In this document: in pieces, positions 8,106 through 16,857 of the stretch
How positions within the stretch are numbered: the first letter of the stretch is position 1
How the letters are laid out: the number at the start of each line of letters is the position of its first letter
From: Oscillospiraceae bacterium
Lineage (GTDB): Bacteria > Bacillota > Clostridia > Oscillospirales > Oscillospiraceae
Assembly: GCA_017535635.1 (NCBI GenBank)
Contig: JAFXTU010000014.1
Coordinates: forward strand, 1-60,021
DNA length: 60,021 nt
Direction of reading: 5' to 3'
Notes under the pieces: generated by a model
Told to the model about the DNA's origin: nothing
Databases searched by the model: none
The model's input: only the letters and a program-made list of their open reading frames with translations
Position numbers and translations under genes: made by a program

Positions 8106-9002
8106 TCAGTTGAAATCACTGAACTCAAATTTGGATACCTCGTCCAGCAGTACCCGGGCCAGGGGATTGGCGTTCATTTCATTCCACACCAGGACGAAAT
8201 CCTCCGGCGGCAGCTCCGGAAGGACGGCGCAGGCCACGGCCCTGCCGTTGGCCATCAGGTGGTTGGAATTGGCGATGGCCAGACCCTTGTTCAGCTCCAC
8301 CCAGAAGATCTGGGTGTCCAGGTCCGGCGCATAGAGGAGCCTGGGCTCGAAGCCGGAGGCCAGACAGGTGGAGCGCACCAACTTCTCCGAGTAGAGGCAC
8401 TCCGATTCGGAGAGGAGGATCAGGGTGTCCTCCCGGAAATCCCGGAGGGTCAGCCCCGCCTTCCCCGCGCAGGGGTGGGTTTTGGGCATCACCAGAAGCG
8501 TGTCCTCCCGGGAGATGGGGAGATAGCGCACCTTGGGGTTCCTCTTCACCGCCGATTCCATGATCTCCACGAAATCCAGGCGGTTGTCCGCCAGGGCCTC
8601 GTTGAGCCAGCGGTAGTCCTCCCACACCACCCGCAGCTCCACCCTGGGGTGCTCCTCCTCGAAGCGCAGAAGCAGGGTGCGGATGTTGTCGTCCAGCATC
8701 TGCCCCTTGAGAAAGCCGATGGACAGGGTGCCGGAAATGTCCCTGGTGAGGGCCCTGGCCTCCTCCAGAGCATGGGAGAAGTTGATCCGGTTCCGCCGCA
8801 GGCTCTCCAGCAGGATCGTCCCCGCCGGGGTCAGGGACAGGGACTGGTGCCCCCGCCAGAAGAGCGTCACGTCCAGCTCCTTTTCCAGGGCCAGCACGTT
8901 CTTGCTCACGGCGGCGGTGGTCATGTAGAGATGCTGCGCCGCCTTGGTGAAGCTGTTGTATTTGGCGGCGGCGAAGAAACACTCGACCTGAGAGCTGGTC
9001 AT
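8106..9002 (-). CDS. LysR-family transcriptional regulator
   Basis: A 298-residue LysR protein. A winged HTH occupies residues 1-60 (ECFFAAAKYNSFTKAAQHLY, then TTAAVSKNVLALE), followed by a linker helix and a two-lobed effector domain to the end. The start at 9002 was chosen because a purine-rich G-run precedes it and the HTH begins at once; a longer frame adds 14 poorly conserved residues. It is divergent from the bicupin gene across about 400 bp, the usual arrangement for a LysR regulator and its target; the effector is unknown. Confidence 0.88.
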   Translation of the reverse strand: MTSSQVECFFAAAKYNSFTKAAQHLYMTTAAVSKNVLALEKELDVTLFWRGHQSLSLTPAGTILLESLRRNRINFSHALEEARALTRDISGTLSIGFLKGQMLDDNIRTLLLRFEEEHPRVELRVVWEDYRWLNEALADNRLDFVEIMESAVKRNPKVRYLPISREDTLLVMPKTHPCAGKAGLTLRDFREDTLILLSESECLYSEKLVRSTCLASGFEPRLLYAPDLDTQIFWVELNKGLAIANSNHLMANGRAVACAVLPELPPEDFVLVWNEMNANPLARVLLDEVSKFEFSDFN

Positions 9003-9034
9003 GATGAGCGCCCCCCCTTTTTCCGTTCCTGCGC

Positions 9035-9063
9035 ATTTTACCAAGGGAAGCTGAGGCCGTCAA
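9035..9063 (-). promoter_or_regulatory. Promoter of the LysR gene
   Basis: On the minus strand, TTGACG (9058-9063), 17 bp and TAAAAT (9035-9040), about 30 nt before the start codon. Confidence 0.65.
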
Positions 9064-9338
9064 CGGATACGCAGGACAAGGGCGGCTCCGTCCCTTGGAA
9101 GCCGCCTTTGCCCTTCATTCAAGCGCCATGGAAAAAGAAAACAGCGGAAACAACTGATTTGAGCATCTTTGTTTGATCCGCCTGTATTATCCGTTATTTC
9201 CGCCCGCTTGTCAATCCGCGCGGCATTTCCATATTTTGTAGGCCCCGTTGAAGAATCGTTGAGGGAAGCGGAGGCTTCCCGCCCCGGAGACAGAAAAGAA
9301 GGAAACGGAGAAAAACCGTCGCCACGGCTGCCAGGATA
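9064..9338. other. Long intergenic region between LysR and the bicupin gene
   Basis: No credible gene. It holds a minus-strand promoter (9186-9214) and a hairpin of GGCGGCT and AGCCGCC (about 9081-9106) that would be transcribed from it. LysR sites are expected here, but I could not define a T-N11-A box with confidence. Confidence 0.4.
9186..9214 (-). promoter_or_regulatory. Distal minus-strand promoter upstream of LysR
   Basis: TTGACA (9209-9214), 17 bp and GATAAT (9186-9191). It lies about 180 nt before the lysR start and points toward it, so it is either a second lysR promoter with a structured leader or the promoter of a short RNA. Confidence 0.55.
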
Positions 9339-9347
9339 TGGTATACT
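9339..9347 (+). promoter_or_regulatory. Extended -10 promoter of the bicupin gene
   Basis: TGG followed by TATACT (9342-9347) is an extended -10 element. No good -35 box is present 17 bp upstream, consistent with dependence on an activator such as the divergent LysR protein. Confidence 0.5.
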
Positions 9348-9407
9348 GGAATCAAAACCAGGGGCGGGAAGCCCCGCAAATCTTGTGAGAAAGGACAGGA
9401 AAGCGCC

Positions 9408-10403
9408 ATGGCAGAGAAAAACGAATTCCTCTTCGACCTGAAGACCCCGGAAACGAGCTGGAAGGGCGGCATCGCCCACAGCTATTTCCCCGACGGCTCG
9501 GTATCCTCCGACGTGGGGACCGTCACCGACGCGGAGGGCCCCCACGGCCTCTACTGGTTCCTGGATTCCCTGATGTACAAGACCCCCGAGGGGACGGACG
9601 CCACCCGGCCTCCCAACCCTCACTTCCACTGGCGGGGCTACGAGACCTTCTTTGTGGACTCCGGCAGCCTCTGGCTCTATATCGACGGGAAGAAGGCCCT
9701 GGCAAAGAAGGGGGACATCGTCCACCTCCAGGCCGCCCAGTCCCAGGCCATGCTCTTTTTGGAGGACGTGAAGTGGCGGGGCACCTACCACGACTTTGAG
9801 ACCTACCCCGAGTTCGGGGAGGTGAGCCGGGTGAAGGCTGCCTTCCCCGAGCTGGCGGAGGACCCGGAGCTGAACGCCCTGGCCACCCGGGGCTTCATGG
9901 ACACCAACCGCATGGAGCCCTTTGTCTGCAAGGAGGTCCCCACGGAGGACTGCCACGCCATCAAGAACCTCTCCCGTCCCCACGCCGTCTACGACTTCCC
10001 CGGCGTCAAAATGAACGTGGTGGTGGAGCGCTGGGAGAACGGCGGCGTCAAGGAGCTGGAGTGCGCCGTGATGGAACCGGGCTTTACCGCCCAGTGGGTG
10101 AAGTATCCCCCCATCAAGGAGCTCTTCTACCTCCGCAGCGGGAAGGTGAAATTCTCTATCCTGGGGCAGGAGTTCGTCGCGGACGACGAGTGCGTGGTGG
10201 TCGCCCCCCGCTACGCTCCCCGGAGCATCGAAGTCCTGGAGAAGGCCGAGCTCTATGAGCTGGGCGGCCAGCCCTACTGGTCCCTCTTCCTCCAGAGCTA
10301 CGATTCCGTGAAAACCTACGCGCCGGAGCGCCTTACCCCCGAGACCGTGAAGGCCCTGAAGGAGCGCTTCCACATCCAGATCGAGAGCATCGGGATGAAG
10401 TAA
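9408..10403 (+). CDS. Bicupin-domain protein of unknown function
   Basis: A 331-residue protein with two cupin-like beta-barrel regions. The first (about 65-110) contains PNPHFHWRGYETFFVDSG and later KKGDIVHLQA, with His and Glu in the positions of cupin metal ligands. The second (about 225-275) contains KELFYLRSGKVKFSILGQ and lacks an obvious HxH. Bicupins include oxalate decarboxylases, dioxygenases and isomerases, and the sequence alone does not decide. AGGACAGG precedes the ATG. It is divergent from a LysR gene, its probable regulator. Confidence 0.7.
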   Translation: MAEKNEFLFDLKTPETSWKGGIAHSYFPDGSVSSDVGTVTDAEGPHGLYWFLDSLMYKTPEGTDATRPPNPHFHWRGYETFFVDSGSLWLYIDGKKALAKKGDIVHLQAAQSQAMLFLEDVKWRGTYHDFETYPEFGEVSRVKAAFPELAEDPELNALATRGFMDTNRMEPFVCKEVPTEDCHAIKNLSRPHAVYDFPGVKMNVVVERWENGGVKELECAVMEPGFTAQWVKYPPIKELFYLRSGKVKFSILGQEFVADDECVVVAPRYAPRSIEVLEKAELYELGGQPYWSLFLQSYDSVKTYAPERLTPETVKALKERFHIQIESIGMK

Positions 10404-10421
10404 AGAGCCCGCAAGCATGCT

Positions 10422-10452
10422 TTCGCCCCCGGCTGAAAAAGCCGGGGGCGAA
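10422..10452. terminator. Hairpin between the bicupin and AEC genes
   Basis: Perfect 13-bp arms (10422-10434 and 10440-10452) with a five-base loop between convergent genes. There is no U-run on either side. Confidence 0.6.
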
Positions 10453-10467
10453 GTCTATACGCCGGAG

Positions 10468-11394
10468 TCAGGAGATATACGTGGCGAAGCCCACCACCAA
10501 AGTCATGGTCAGAATGGAGAGAACGGTGCTCGCCGCCACCATCCCGGCGGAGAGGGTGGGGTCCACGTCGTACTTCGTGGCGAACATGGTGCACATGGTG
10601 GCCACCGGGGCCGCCAGGCAGACCACGTTGGTGATGAGGAGGACCCCCCGCACCCCGCAGAGCCAGAGCGCTCCCATGGCCAGGGCGGGGACGATCAGAA
10701 GCCGCAGGGCCAGCATGAGGAATTCGCCGCCGGAACGCAGGACGGCCTTTGGGTCCAGGGCCGCCAGGTAGAAGCCGATGATCAGCATGGGGACCGGGGC
10801 GTTCAATGCCGCCAGGTAGTCGATGGGCGTCGCCAGCAGCGCCGGGAGCTTCACTGAGCCGAAAAAGAGGACTAACCCCAGGACCACGCTGACGGTGCCG
10901 GGGTTCACGAGGGCCTTCCGCAGGGAGATCTTCTCCTTCCCGGAGCTCATGAGGGAGAGGCCGTAGGTCCAGAGGAAGACCGTGTGGGCCGCGTTGAAGG
11001 CCGCGCCGTAGAGCACCGCCTCCGAGCCCCATAGGCTCTGCAGCAGGGGGAGCGCCATGTACCCGCAGTTGGGGAACACCGCCCCGAAGTGCTCTACCCG
11101 CCGCCTGGCGTCGTTTTTGTCCCGCAAAAGCAGCTTCGCCAGCCCGATCTCCAGACCGTAGAATCCCGCCGCCGCCCCGGCGGAGATGAGGAAGCCCCGG
11201 AGCAGACCCGGGTCGTAGGGCTGCTGGAAGGCCTTCAGCATCATACAGGGGGTGATGAGATACAGCATCAGGTTCGTGAGGCCCTTCACCGCCTCCTCCG
11301 CCAGGAGCCTGAGCTTCCGGCAGCAGAACCCCGCCGCCAGAATGATGAAGAGGACCAGCACCTGGGTCCCCACAAAGCGCAGACTGTCCAGCAT
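10468..11394 (-). CDS. AEC-family (auxin efflux carrier type) membrane transporter
   Basis: A 308-residue hydrophobic protein with about ten membrane helices and the mid-protein breaks seen in AEC transporters (GYMALPLLQSLWG about 110-125; ALNAPVPMLIIGFYLA about 190-205). Bacterial members move malate, malonate or other carboxylates. AAAGGAGG precedes the ATG. It starts 28 nt after the GH13 gene and is the last gene of the seven-gene operon, so its substrate may relate to the glycoside or acceptor handled by the enzymes upstream. That link is inference. Confidence 0.8.
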   Translation of the reverse strand: MLDSLRFVGTQVLVLFIILAAGFCCRKLRLLAEEAVKGLTNLMLYLITPCMMLKAFQQPYDPGLLRGFLISAGAAAGFYGLEIGLAKLLLRDKNDARRRVEHFGAVFPNCGYMALPLLQSLWGSEAVLYGAAFNAAHTVFLWTYGLSLMSSGKEKISLRKALVNPGTVSVVLGLVLFFGSVKLPALLATPIDYLAALNAPVPMLIIGFYLAALDPKAVLRSGGEFLMLALRLLIVPALAMGALWLCGVRGVLLITNVVCLAAPVATMCTMFATKYDVDPTLSAGMVAASTVLSILTMTLVVGFATYIS

Positions 11395-11422
11395 AGCTGA
11401 TCCTCCTTTCCTGTTGGTTTTT

Positions 11423-13123
11423 TTACCGCTCCATGCGGAAGCTCTCCCCGCCCCGGGCGTCCCGGGTCACGGCGGTGAAGGAACCCTTTTCCAGGTCCGC
11501 CTCCAGCGCCGCCGTTCCGGCGTCGTTCCGCCATTGGATGGTGAGACGGCTCCCCTCTGTTCCAAAGCTGATCTCCGCCCCCTCCCGGAAGACGGGGCAG
11601 GTGTTCCGCATCCGCATCAGGGCGAGCTGGTCGAGGACCACGCCCTTCTCCAGGGCTTCTTCCGCCTGGGCCAGACTGAGGTTCGTGCGGTTGATCTCCT
11701 TATGTCCGCCGGGGCCTGCCCGGCGCATGGCCTCGTGGTCGTTCTTTCCCGCGAAGAGGTCCAGATACCAGACCTGGGGCTTCCCCGGCATGAAGAGCTG
11801 CAGAGCCCTTGCCAGCAGCAGCCGCCCCTCCTCCTCTCCCAGGGCGCTGAAATAGGTGGCATTCACCTGGTAATAGACGTTCTCTGCCCCGTGCAGGTCC
11901 TTCACGAAGCCGCCCCGGCCCACCACCGCGGCGATGAGCCGCAGGATGTCCTCCTCCGGCAGGAGGCCCCGGAGGTCCAGCAGGGGGATGCCGTCGTGGC
12001 AGCCCAGCATGTTCACGGTCCGGATGCCCCTGGAGACGATCTCCTCCCCCCAGGCCCGGAGCATTTCGCCGCTGCGGCGCTCAAAGGCGTCGATGATGAG
12101 TCCCGGCAGGAAGAAGTCGTAGACGGGATAGCCCTTCTCCGCCAGGCGGGCGTAGGTCCCTTCGGCGTAGGAGGCGTGGATCTCCGGCAGGAGGGTGAGG
12201 CCCAGGGGGTCGGCCATCTCCTTCATGGTTTCCAGCAGGTCCCAGGTCTCCGGCTCGTTTAAGAAGTTGTGCCGCCCCACTTCCTTGGAGGCGTAGGCAA
12301 AGGCGTCCAGCCGCACCATCCTGGCCCCGTAGTCCCGGAGCTTTGTCAGGCTCTCCCGGTAGTAGTCCAGCACCAGGGGAGACTTCACGTTCAGGTCCAT
12401 CTGCCCCAGGTAGCCCCGGTGGGCTTCCAGGTAGGCGCAGACGGCCTCCCGGTGTTTTTCCCAGGGGCCGAATTCCAGCTCCCCGGGGGCCTTCCCCTGG
12501 GCGAGCTGCCCGTTCAGCTGCTCCGCCAGGGCGCAGGCGGCGCCGTACTGGGTCCCCAGCTCCTTCACCAGGCTCAGAGGCTCCAGGGGGAAGTATCGGA
12601 GCTCCTGGTAAAAGGTGTTCCAGTAGGGGACCTCCCGCCCGTCGGGGAAGCGCACCATGAGGAGGGGGAGCCCCGCCTTGCGGAAGAACATTCCCCGGAT
12701 GGCCTCCTCCTCCGGCTGGATCCAGCCGGAGGGGGTCATCTCCCCGTGCCCCGCCCAGAAGCGGTTCCAGTCGATGAAAAAGTCCCGGAAGGGGCTCTCG
12801 TCCCCCCGCTTCAGCATGTCCTGGAACTGGGGAGAGAGGACGGAAATGTGGTTGAGGATCAGGTCCATGGTGAGGTCGATGCCCTGCCTCCGCAGCTCGT
12901 CCAGGTCCCGCCGGTCCGCCAGGGTCTCGCTCAGCTCATAGTCGATGAGGGAAAAGCCCCGGTCCAGGTCCGTGTTGAAGACGCTGGGGAGGATGTAGAA
13001 GGAGGAAAAGACCTCCCGGAATTCCGGCCGCCTCAGCAGGGCCGCCATGTCCTCCAGCCTGGACCCCACGCTGTCCGGATAGGCGTTGAGCATGACGCCC
13101 AGGGGGTTTCTCTCTTCGTTCAT
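11423..13123 (-). CDS. GH13 sucrose-phosphorylase-like glycoside phosphorylase
   Basis: A 566-residue GH13 enzyme of the sucrose phosphorylase group. Visible conserved parts are LILNHIS (88-94, region I), RLDAF with nucleophile D273, LLPEIH with acid/base E314, and CHDGIP (375-380, transition-state stabiliser D377). This subfamily phosphorolyses sucrose, glucosylglycerate, glucosylglycerol or sucrose 6-phosphate, releasing glucose 1-phosphate, and the sequence alone does not settle which. Its ATG overlaps the stop of the P-loop kinase gene (ATGA). A long upstream in-frame extension is rejected because it only overlaps the kinase gene. Confidence 0.8.
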   Translation of the reverse strand: MNEERNPLGVMLNAYPDSVGSRLEDMAALLRRPEFREVFSSFYILPSVFNTDLDRGFSLIDYELSETLADRRDLDELRRQGIDLTMDLILNHISVLSPQFQDMLKRGDESPFRDFFIDWNRFWAGHGEMTPSGWIQPEEEAIRGMFFRKAGLPLLMVRFPDGREVPYWNTFYQELRYFPLEPLSLVKELGTQYGAACALAEQLNGQLAQGKAPGELEFGPWEKHREAVCAYLEAHRGYLGQMDLNVKSPLVLDYYRESLTKLRDYGARMVRLDAFAYASKEVGRHNFLNEPETWDLLETMKEMADPLGLTLLPEIHASYAEGTYARLAEKGYPVYDFFLPGLIIDAFERRSGEMLRAWGEEIVSRGIRTVNMLGCHDGIPLLDLRGLLPEEDILRLIAAVVGRGGFVKDLHGAENVYYQVNATYFSALGEEEGRLLLARALQLFMPGKPQVWYLDLFAGKNDHEAMRRAGPGGHKEINRTNLSLAQAEEALEKGVVLDQLALMRMRNTCPVFREGAEISFGTEGSRLTIQWRNDAGTAALEADLEKGSFTAVTRDARGGESFRMER

Positions 13124-14052
13124 GCCCTGCCCTCCGCTTCGGCAGCCGTGATCAGCGCCCCGGCCTTGGAAAGGATGAGCCTGGCCCGGCCCGCGCTTCG
13201 GGCGATCTCCGCCTGCTCGATCTCCAGGACCATGGTGGTGAAGGCGCTGTCCGTCTTCCCGTCCCTGGCCCGGCGCCGCCGGTGCTCCCGGGTCTCCTCC
13301 GGGGTGCTGTTCAGGAGGATGGACACGTCCACGCCCGTGAGCGCCGGGTTCCCCCCGTGGGTCCATTCGAGGAGAAGCACGTCGATGCTCTCCGTGTCCA
13401 CGGCTGAGTACCAGCGCGCCTCCTCCGTCCTGCCCATGCGCTTGAGCCAGAGGGGGCTTTCCCCCTTTCGGAAGGCATCCAGGATGGCGTTCAGTTCCCC
13501 ATAGTCCTGCTCCAGCCCGGTCCCCAGGTATTCCGCCAGGGCCTTTCGCCCCGCGGCCTGGTAGCAGCCCAGCCAGGGGTATTCCGAAACCAGCGCCGGG
13601 TCCGGGTCCGTCTCGGCGCGCCAGAGCTTGTCCAGGATGGCCTGCACCTCCTGGGAGTACGCCCCCGCCGCCAGCAGCCCCTTGAGGCCCGCGGCGCGAA
13701 AGACCCGGAGCCGCTCGGCGTCGTTGTACAGGGGGATGCGCCGGGGATAGTTGTCTCCGGAGAGGACGTAAGAGCCGATGCCCGCCGAACGGAGATAGAA
13801 GCCCAGGAGGGAGGCGATCTCGCTCTTTCCCACCCCGGAGCCGCCGAAGACGGAGACCACCAGCTTTTCCCTGGCTGCCGCCGCCGCTTTCAGGGCTTCC
13901 GTCAGCGGGGGAAAGAGGGTGTTTGCCTTGGCGATGTGCTCCTCCGTGATCTGTATTTTATCCCCCGGCATGTCCCCCTGGGGGATATGTTCGGGAAGGA
14001 CCGGCGGCGTCCAGTCCCGGAGGGCCGCCAGCTTTTCAGAGAGCTTTGTCAT
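13120..14052 (-). CDS. P-loop kinase-like protein, coupled to the GH13 phosphorylase
   Basis: A 310-residue protein with Walker A GGSGVGKS at 70-77 in a phosphoribulokinase/uridine-kinase or adenylylsulfate-kinase-like fold; SGDNYPRR near 97-104 resembles the substrate segment of such kinases, and an Arg-rich lid HRRRRARDGK lies near 268-277. I do not recognise a characterised substrate. Four-base overlaps with both neighbours suggest it may phosphorylate the acceptor released by the phosphorylase (for example glycerate), which is inference. Confidence 0.65.
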   Translation of the reverse strand: MTKLSEKLAALRDWTPPVLPEHIPQGDMPGDKIQITEEHIAKANTLFPPLTEALKAAAAAREKLVVSVFGGSGVGKSEIASLLGFYLRSAGIGSYVLSGDNYPRRIPLYNDAERLRVFRAAGLKGLLAAGAYSQEVQAILDKLWRAETDPDPALVSEYPWLGCYQAAGRKALAEYLGTGLEQDYGELNAILDAFRKGESPLWLKRMGRTEEARWYSAVDTESIDVLLLEWTHGGNPALTGVDVSILLNSTPEETREHRRRRARDGKTDSAFTTMVLEIEQAEIARSAGRARLILSKAGALITAAEAEGRA

Positions 14053-14516
14053 ACGCTTGCCTCCGTACTGAACAGATTCTTTTCCAGCACCCGGACGAAG
14101 GACGTAAGCCCCGCCCGATCCTCCTCCGTAAAGCGGCCTTCATAGGGGCTGTCCAGGTCCAGCACGCCCCAGACCTCGCGGCCACGGAGAATGGGGATCA
14201 CCAGCTCCGAGCGGGAAGCTTCGTCGCAGGCAATGTGGCCGGGAAAGGCGTGGACGTCCGGCACCAGCACCGCCTCCCGCCTCTCCGCCGCCGTGCCGCA
14301 GACCCCCTTCCCCAGGGGGATCTCGATGCAGGCGGGCTTCCCCTGGAAGGGACCCAGCACCAGGGTCTCTCCCTCCAGAAGGTAGAAGCCCGCCCAGTTC
14401 AGCCCCTCCAGGCGCTGCCACAGGAGAGCCGAGGCGTTCGCCAGGTTGGCGATGGGGTGGGGGACGCCCAGAGTCAGGGCGTCCAGAGCCTTTGTGAGCG
14501 CGGGATAGTCCGTCAT
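14049..14516 (-). CDS. msrC: Free methionine-(R)-sulfoxide reductase (GAF domain)
   Basis: A 155-residue single GAF-domain protein. Cysteines C63, C73 and C97 have exactly the spacing (10 and 24) of the catalytic cysteines of the E. coli enzyme, within PACIEIPLGKGVCG and HIACDEASRSELV. It reduces free methionine (R)-sulfoxide in the cytoplasm using thioredoxin. The product is normal length for the family. It overlaps ybaK upstream and the kinase gene downstream by 4 bp each. Confidence 0.9.
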   Translation of the reverse strand: MTDYPALTKALDALTLGVPHPIANLANASALLWQRLEGLNWAGFYLLEGETLVLGPFQGKPACIEIPLGKGVCGTAAERREAVLVPDVHAFPGHIACDEASRSELVIPILRGREVWGVLDLDSPYEGRFTEEDRAGLTSFVRVLEKNLFSTEASV

Positions 14517-15004
14517 GCTTCCGCCTCCTCAGCGCAGATGTCCGCGAAGGTATAGGGGACGATGGCCCGAAGGTCCGCCGGAGCCAGCTCCAGCTGCAGG
14601 CCGATGCGCCCGCCGCTGACGCAGAGGGTCGCCAGAGTCTCGGCGCTGCGGTGCAGCACCGTGGGGAAGAGCTTCTTCATCCCGATGGGGCTGCAGCCCC
14701 CGTGGACGTAGCCCGTCAGGGGCAGCAGCTCCTTCTGGGGCAGCATGGCCACGTTCTTTTCCCCCACCGCCGCGGCGGCCTTCCTGAGGTCCAGCTCCCG
14801 GCACACGGGGAGGATGAACACGTAGTGCTGCCCGCTCTTGGACGTGGTCACCAGGGTCTTGAAGACCTTTTCCGGGTCCTCCCCCAGGGCGGCGGCCACC
14901 TCCGGACCGCTGACGGCCCCGGAGTCGGTGTAGTCATGGGCTTCAAAGGGGATCTTCTTCTGGCTCAGCAGCCGCAGGGCGTTGGTCTTTTCGCTCTTCT
15001 TCAT
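14513..15004 (-). CDS. ybaK: YbaK/EbsC-family Cys-tRNA(Pro) deacylase
   Basis: A 163-residue member of the YbaK family, which hydrolyses cysteine wrongly attached to tRNA-Pro. KTLVTTSKSGQHYVFILPV near 49-67, and TGYVHGGCSPIG near 97-108 with the conserved Gly-Gly-x-Ser/Pro loop, are family hallmarks. The length is typical. It starts 1 nt after the UPF0210 stop and overlaps msrC by 4 bp. Confidence 0.9.
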   Translation of the reverse strand: MKKSEKTNALRLLSQKKIPFEAHDYTDSGAVSGPEVAAALGEDPEKVFKTLVTTSKSGQHYVFILPVCRELDLRKAAAAVGEKNVAMLPQKELLPLTGYVHGGCSPIGMKKLFPTVLHRSAETLATLCVSGGRIGLQLELAPADLRAIVPYTFADICAEEAEA

Positions 15005-15005
15005 C

Positions 15006-16364
15006 TCAGTTTTTCAGGCTCTGCATGGGGGCGGGGATGTAGCCGCCCCGGTCCACAAATACGGCGGGGGAGACCTTGCTCACCGGCATCACCGGGCCGC
15101 CGCCCAAAAGGCCGCCGAAGTTCAGCTCGTCCCCCACGTCGTAGCCCACGGCGGGGATGACCCGGACGGCGGTGGTCTTCTGGTTCACCATGCCGATGGC
15201 CGCCTCGTCCGCGATGATGCCGGAGATGGTCTCCGCCGGAGTGTCCCCGGGGAGCATGATCATGTCCAGGCCCACGCTGCATACCGAGGTCATGGCCTCC
15301 AGCTTTTCCAGCCGGAGGACGCCGCTTCTTGCCGCCGCCATCATGCCCTCGTCCTCGGACACGGGGATGAAGGCCCCGGAGAGGCCGCCCACTCTCCCGG
15401 AAGCCATGACGCCGCCCTTCTTCACCGCGTCGTTCAGAAGCGCCAGGCAGGCCGTGGTGCCGGGACCGCCGCATACTTCCAGGCCCATTTCCTCCAGGAT
15501 CCGCGCCACGCTGTCCCCCACCGCCGGGGTGGGCGCCAGGCTCAGGTCCACGATGCCGAAGGGGACCCCCAGGGCCTCCGAAGCCTTTTCTCCCACCAGC
15601 TGGCCCATGCGGGTGATCTTGAAGGCGGTGCGCTTCACCGTGTCCGCCACGGTCTGGATGGGCGCGTCCTTCCCCAGGCGCTGGAGCACGGCCCGGACCA
15701 CGCCGGGGCCGGAGACGCCCACGTTGATCACGCAGTCCGGCTCCCCGAAGCCGTGGAAGGCCCCGGCCATGAAGGGGTTGTCCTCCGGCGCGTTGCAGAG
15801 GACCACCAGCTTGGCGCAGCCGATGGACTGCTTCTCCGCCGTCCGCGCCGCCGTCTACTTGACGATCCTGCCCATCAGGGCCACCGCGTCCATGTGGATG
15901 CCGGCCTTGGTGCTGCCCACGTTCACGCTGGAGCAGATGAGCTCCGTTTCACTCATCGCCTCGGGGATGGAGCAGATCAGCTCCTTATCCCCGGCGGAAA
16001 AGCCCTTCTGTACCAGGGCGCTGTAGCCGCCGATGAAGTTCACCCCGATGGTCCGGGCCGCCCGGTCCAGGGTGCGGGCGTAGTCGGCGGGGTTCCCGCC
16101 GGAGACCCCGGCCAGAAAGGCGACGGGGGTCACCGCCACCCGCTTGTTGATGATGGGGATACCGTAGGTCTGGGTGATCTTCTCCCCGGTTTCCACCAGC
16201 TTCTCCGCCCGGCGGGTGAGCTTGTCGTAAACCTTCTCGCGGGAACGGCGGATGTCACTGTCCGCGCAGTCCACCAGGCTGACGCCCATGGTGATGGTCC
16301 GCACGTCCAGACACTCGTCCTGGATCATCTGTACCGTTTCCAGGATTTCCTGTATGTTCAGCAT
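15006..16364 (-). pseudogene. UPF0210 (PFL family) protein interrupted by an in-frame TAG
   Basis: Two open segments in one frame (16364-15858, 169 residues, and the rest to 15006) together give a full-length product of about 452 residues, as in intact UPF0210 proteins. They are separated by one TAG codon at 15855-15857. Sequence on both sides matches the family (STKAGIHMDAVALMG before it; [21 protein letters not shown] after it), with no frameshift or loss. A single substitution from GAG, AAG or CAG explains it. It may be a nonsense mutation, a sequencing error or readthrough. It follows the ACT-domain gene, its usual partner; the function of the pair is unknown. Confidence 0.85.
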
Positions 16365-16375
16365 AGTTCTCCCCC

Positions 16376-16645
16376 TCAGATCTTGTGCATGGCGTTGAAG
16401 ATGTCCTCGTGCATCACGTGGGACACCAGACCCTGCCCCTCCAGGACCTTCTCTATATCCTCAGCGAGGGAGGCAATGCTGCCCTCCATCTTGTCGATCT
16501 CCGCCAGCATGACCATGGAGAAGATGTCCCCCATGACCGTCTGGGTCACGTCCACGATGTTGGCGCTGTGGCTGGCACAGACGCCGGCGGTTTTGGCCAG
16601 GATGCCCACGGCGTCCTTGCCCACGATGGTGATGACTGCTCTCAT
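16376..16645 (-). CDS. ACT-domain protein (UPF0237 family)
   Basis: An 89-residue protein that is essentially one ACT domain: MRAVITIVGKDAVGILAK, then SANIVDVTQT and IFSMVMLAEI. ACT domains bind amino acids and regulate partner proteins. The UPF0237-UPF0210 gene pair is conserved in many bacteria and archaea, suggesting a regulator and its target. The start at 16645 is supported by GGAGGAGA; a longer upstream frame lacks a ribosome site and runs through the promoter. Confidence 0.85.
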   Translation of the reverse strand: MRAVITIVGKDAVGILAKTAGVCASHSANIVDVTQTVMGDIFSMVMLAEIDKMEGSIASLAEDIEKVLEGQGLVSHVMHEDIFNAMHKI

Positions 16646-16680
16646 GCCGTCTCCTCCTGTGTTCGGAAAATGTAAACCTA

Positions 16681-16709
16681 ATAATATCAAGTTTCTCAGG
16701 GCTTGTAAA
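16681..16709 (-). promoter_or_regulatory. Promoter of the seven-gene ACT-to-AEC operon
   Basis: On the minus strand, TTTACA (16704-16709), 17 bp and TATTAT (16681-16686), about 35 nt upstream of the first ATG. Confidence 0.7.
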
Positions 16710-16769
16710 CTGCCGTGGGAGATTTTGTCGCCTTCCGGGGGTCCTTTTCCCCGAGCGAAGGAAAAACCG

Positions 16770-16798
16770 TTGCCGAAAGGGGAACTTTGTGCTACCAT
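16770..16798 (+). promoter_or_regulatory. Promoter of the Na/Pi cotransporter gene
   Basis: TTGCCG (16770-16775), 17 bp and TACCAT (16793-16798), the latter preceded by TGC (extended -10). Moderate match; no clear Pho box is visible. Confidence 0.45.
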
Positions 16799-16857
16799 GT
16801 TATTTGGTGAAAATTGGGATTCATTGTCTGTAAGCTTTTGTTGACAAGGAGCTGCCC

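Noticed and set aside
11423..13366. Longer GH13 start at 13366
   Set aside because: The extra 81 residues only overlap the kinase gene in another frame; the ATG at 13123 overlaps the kinase stop and fits the family N-terminus.
15855..15857. TAG read as pyrrolysine
   Set aside because: UPF0210 is not known to carry pyrrolysine, TAG serves as an ordinary stop in other genes here, and no pyl genes are in the window.
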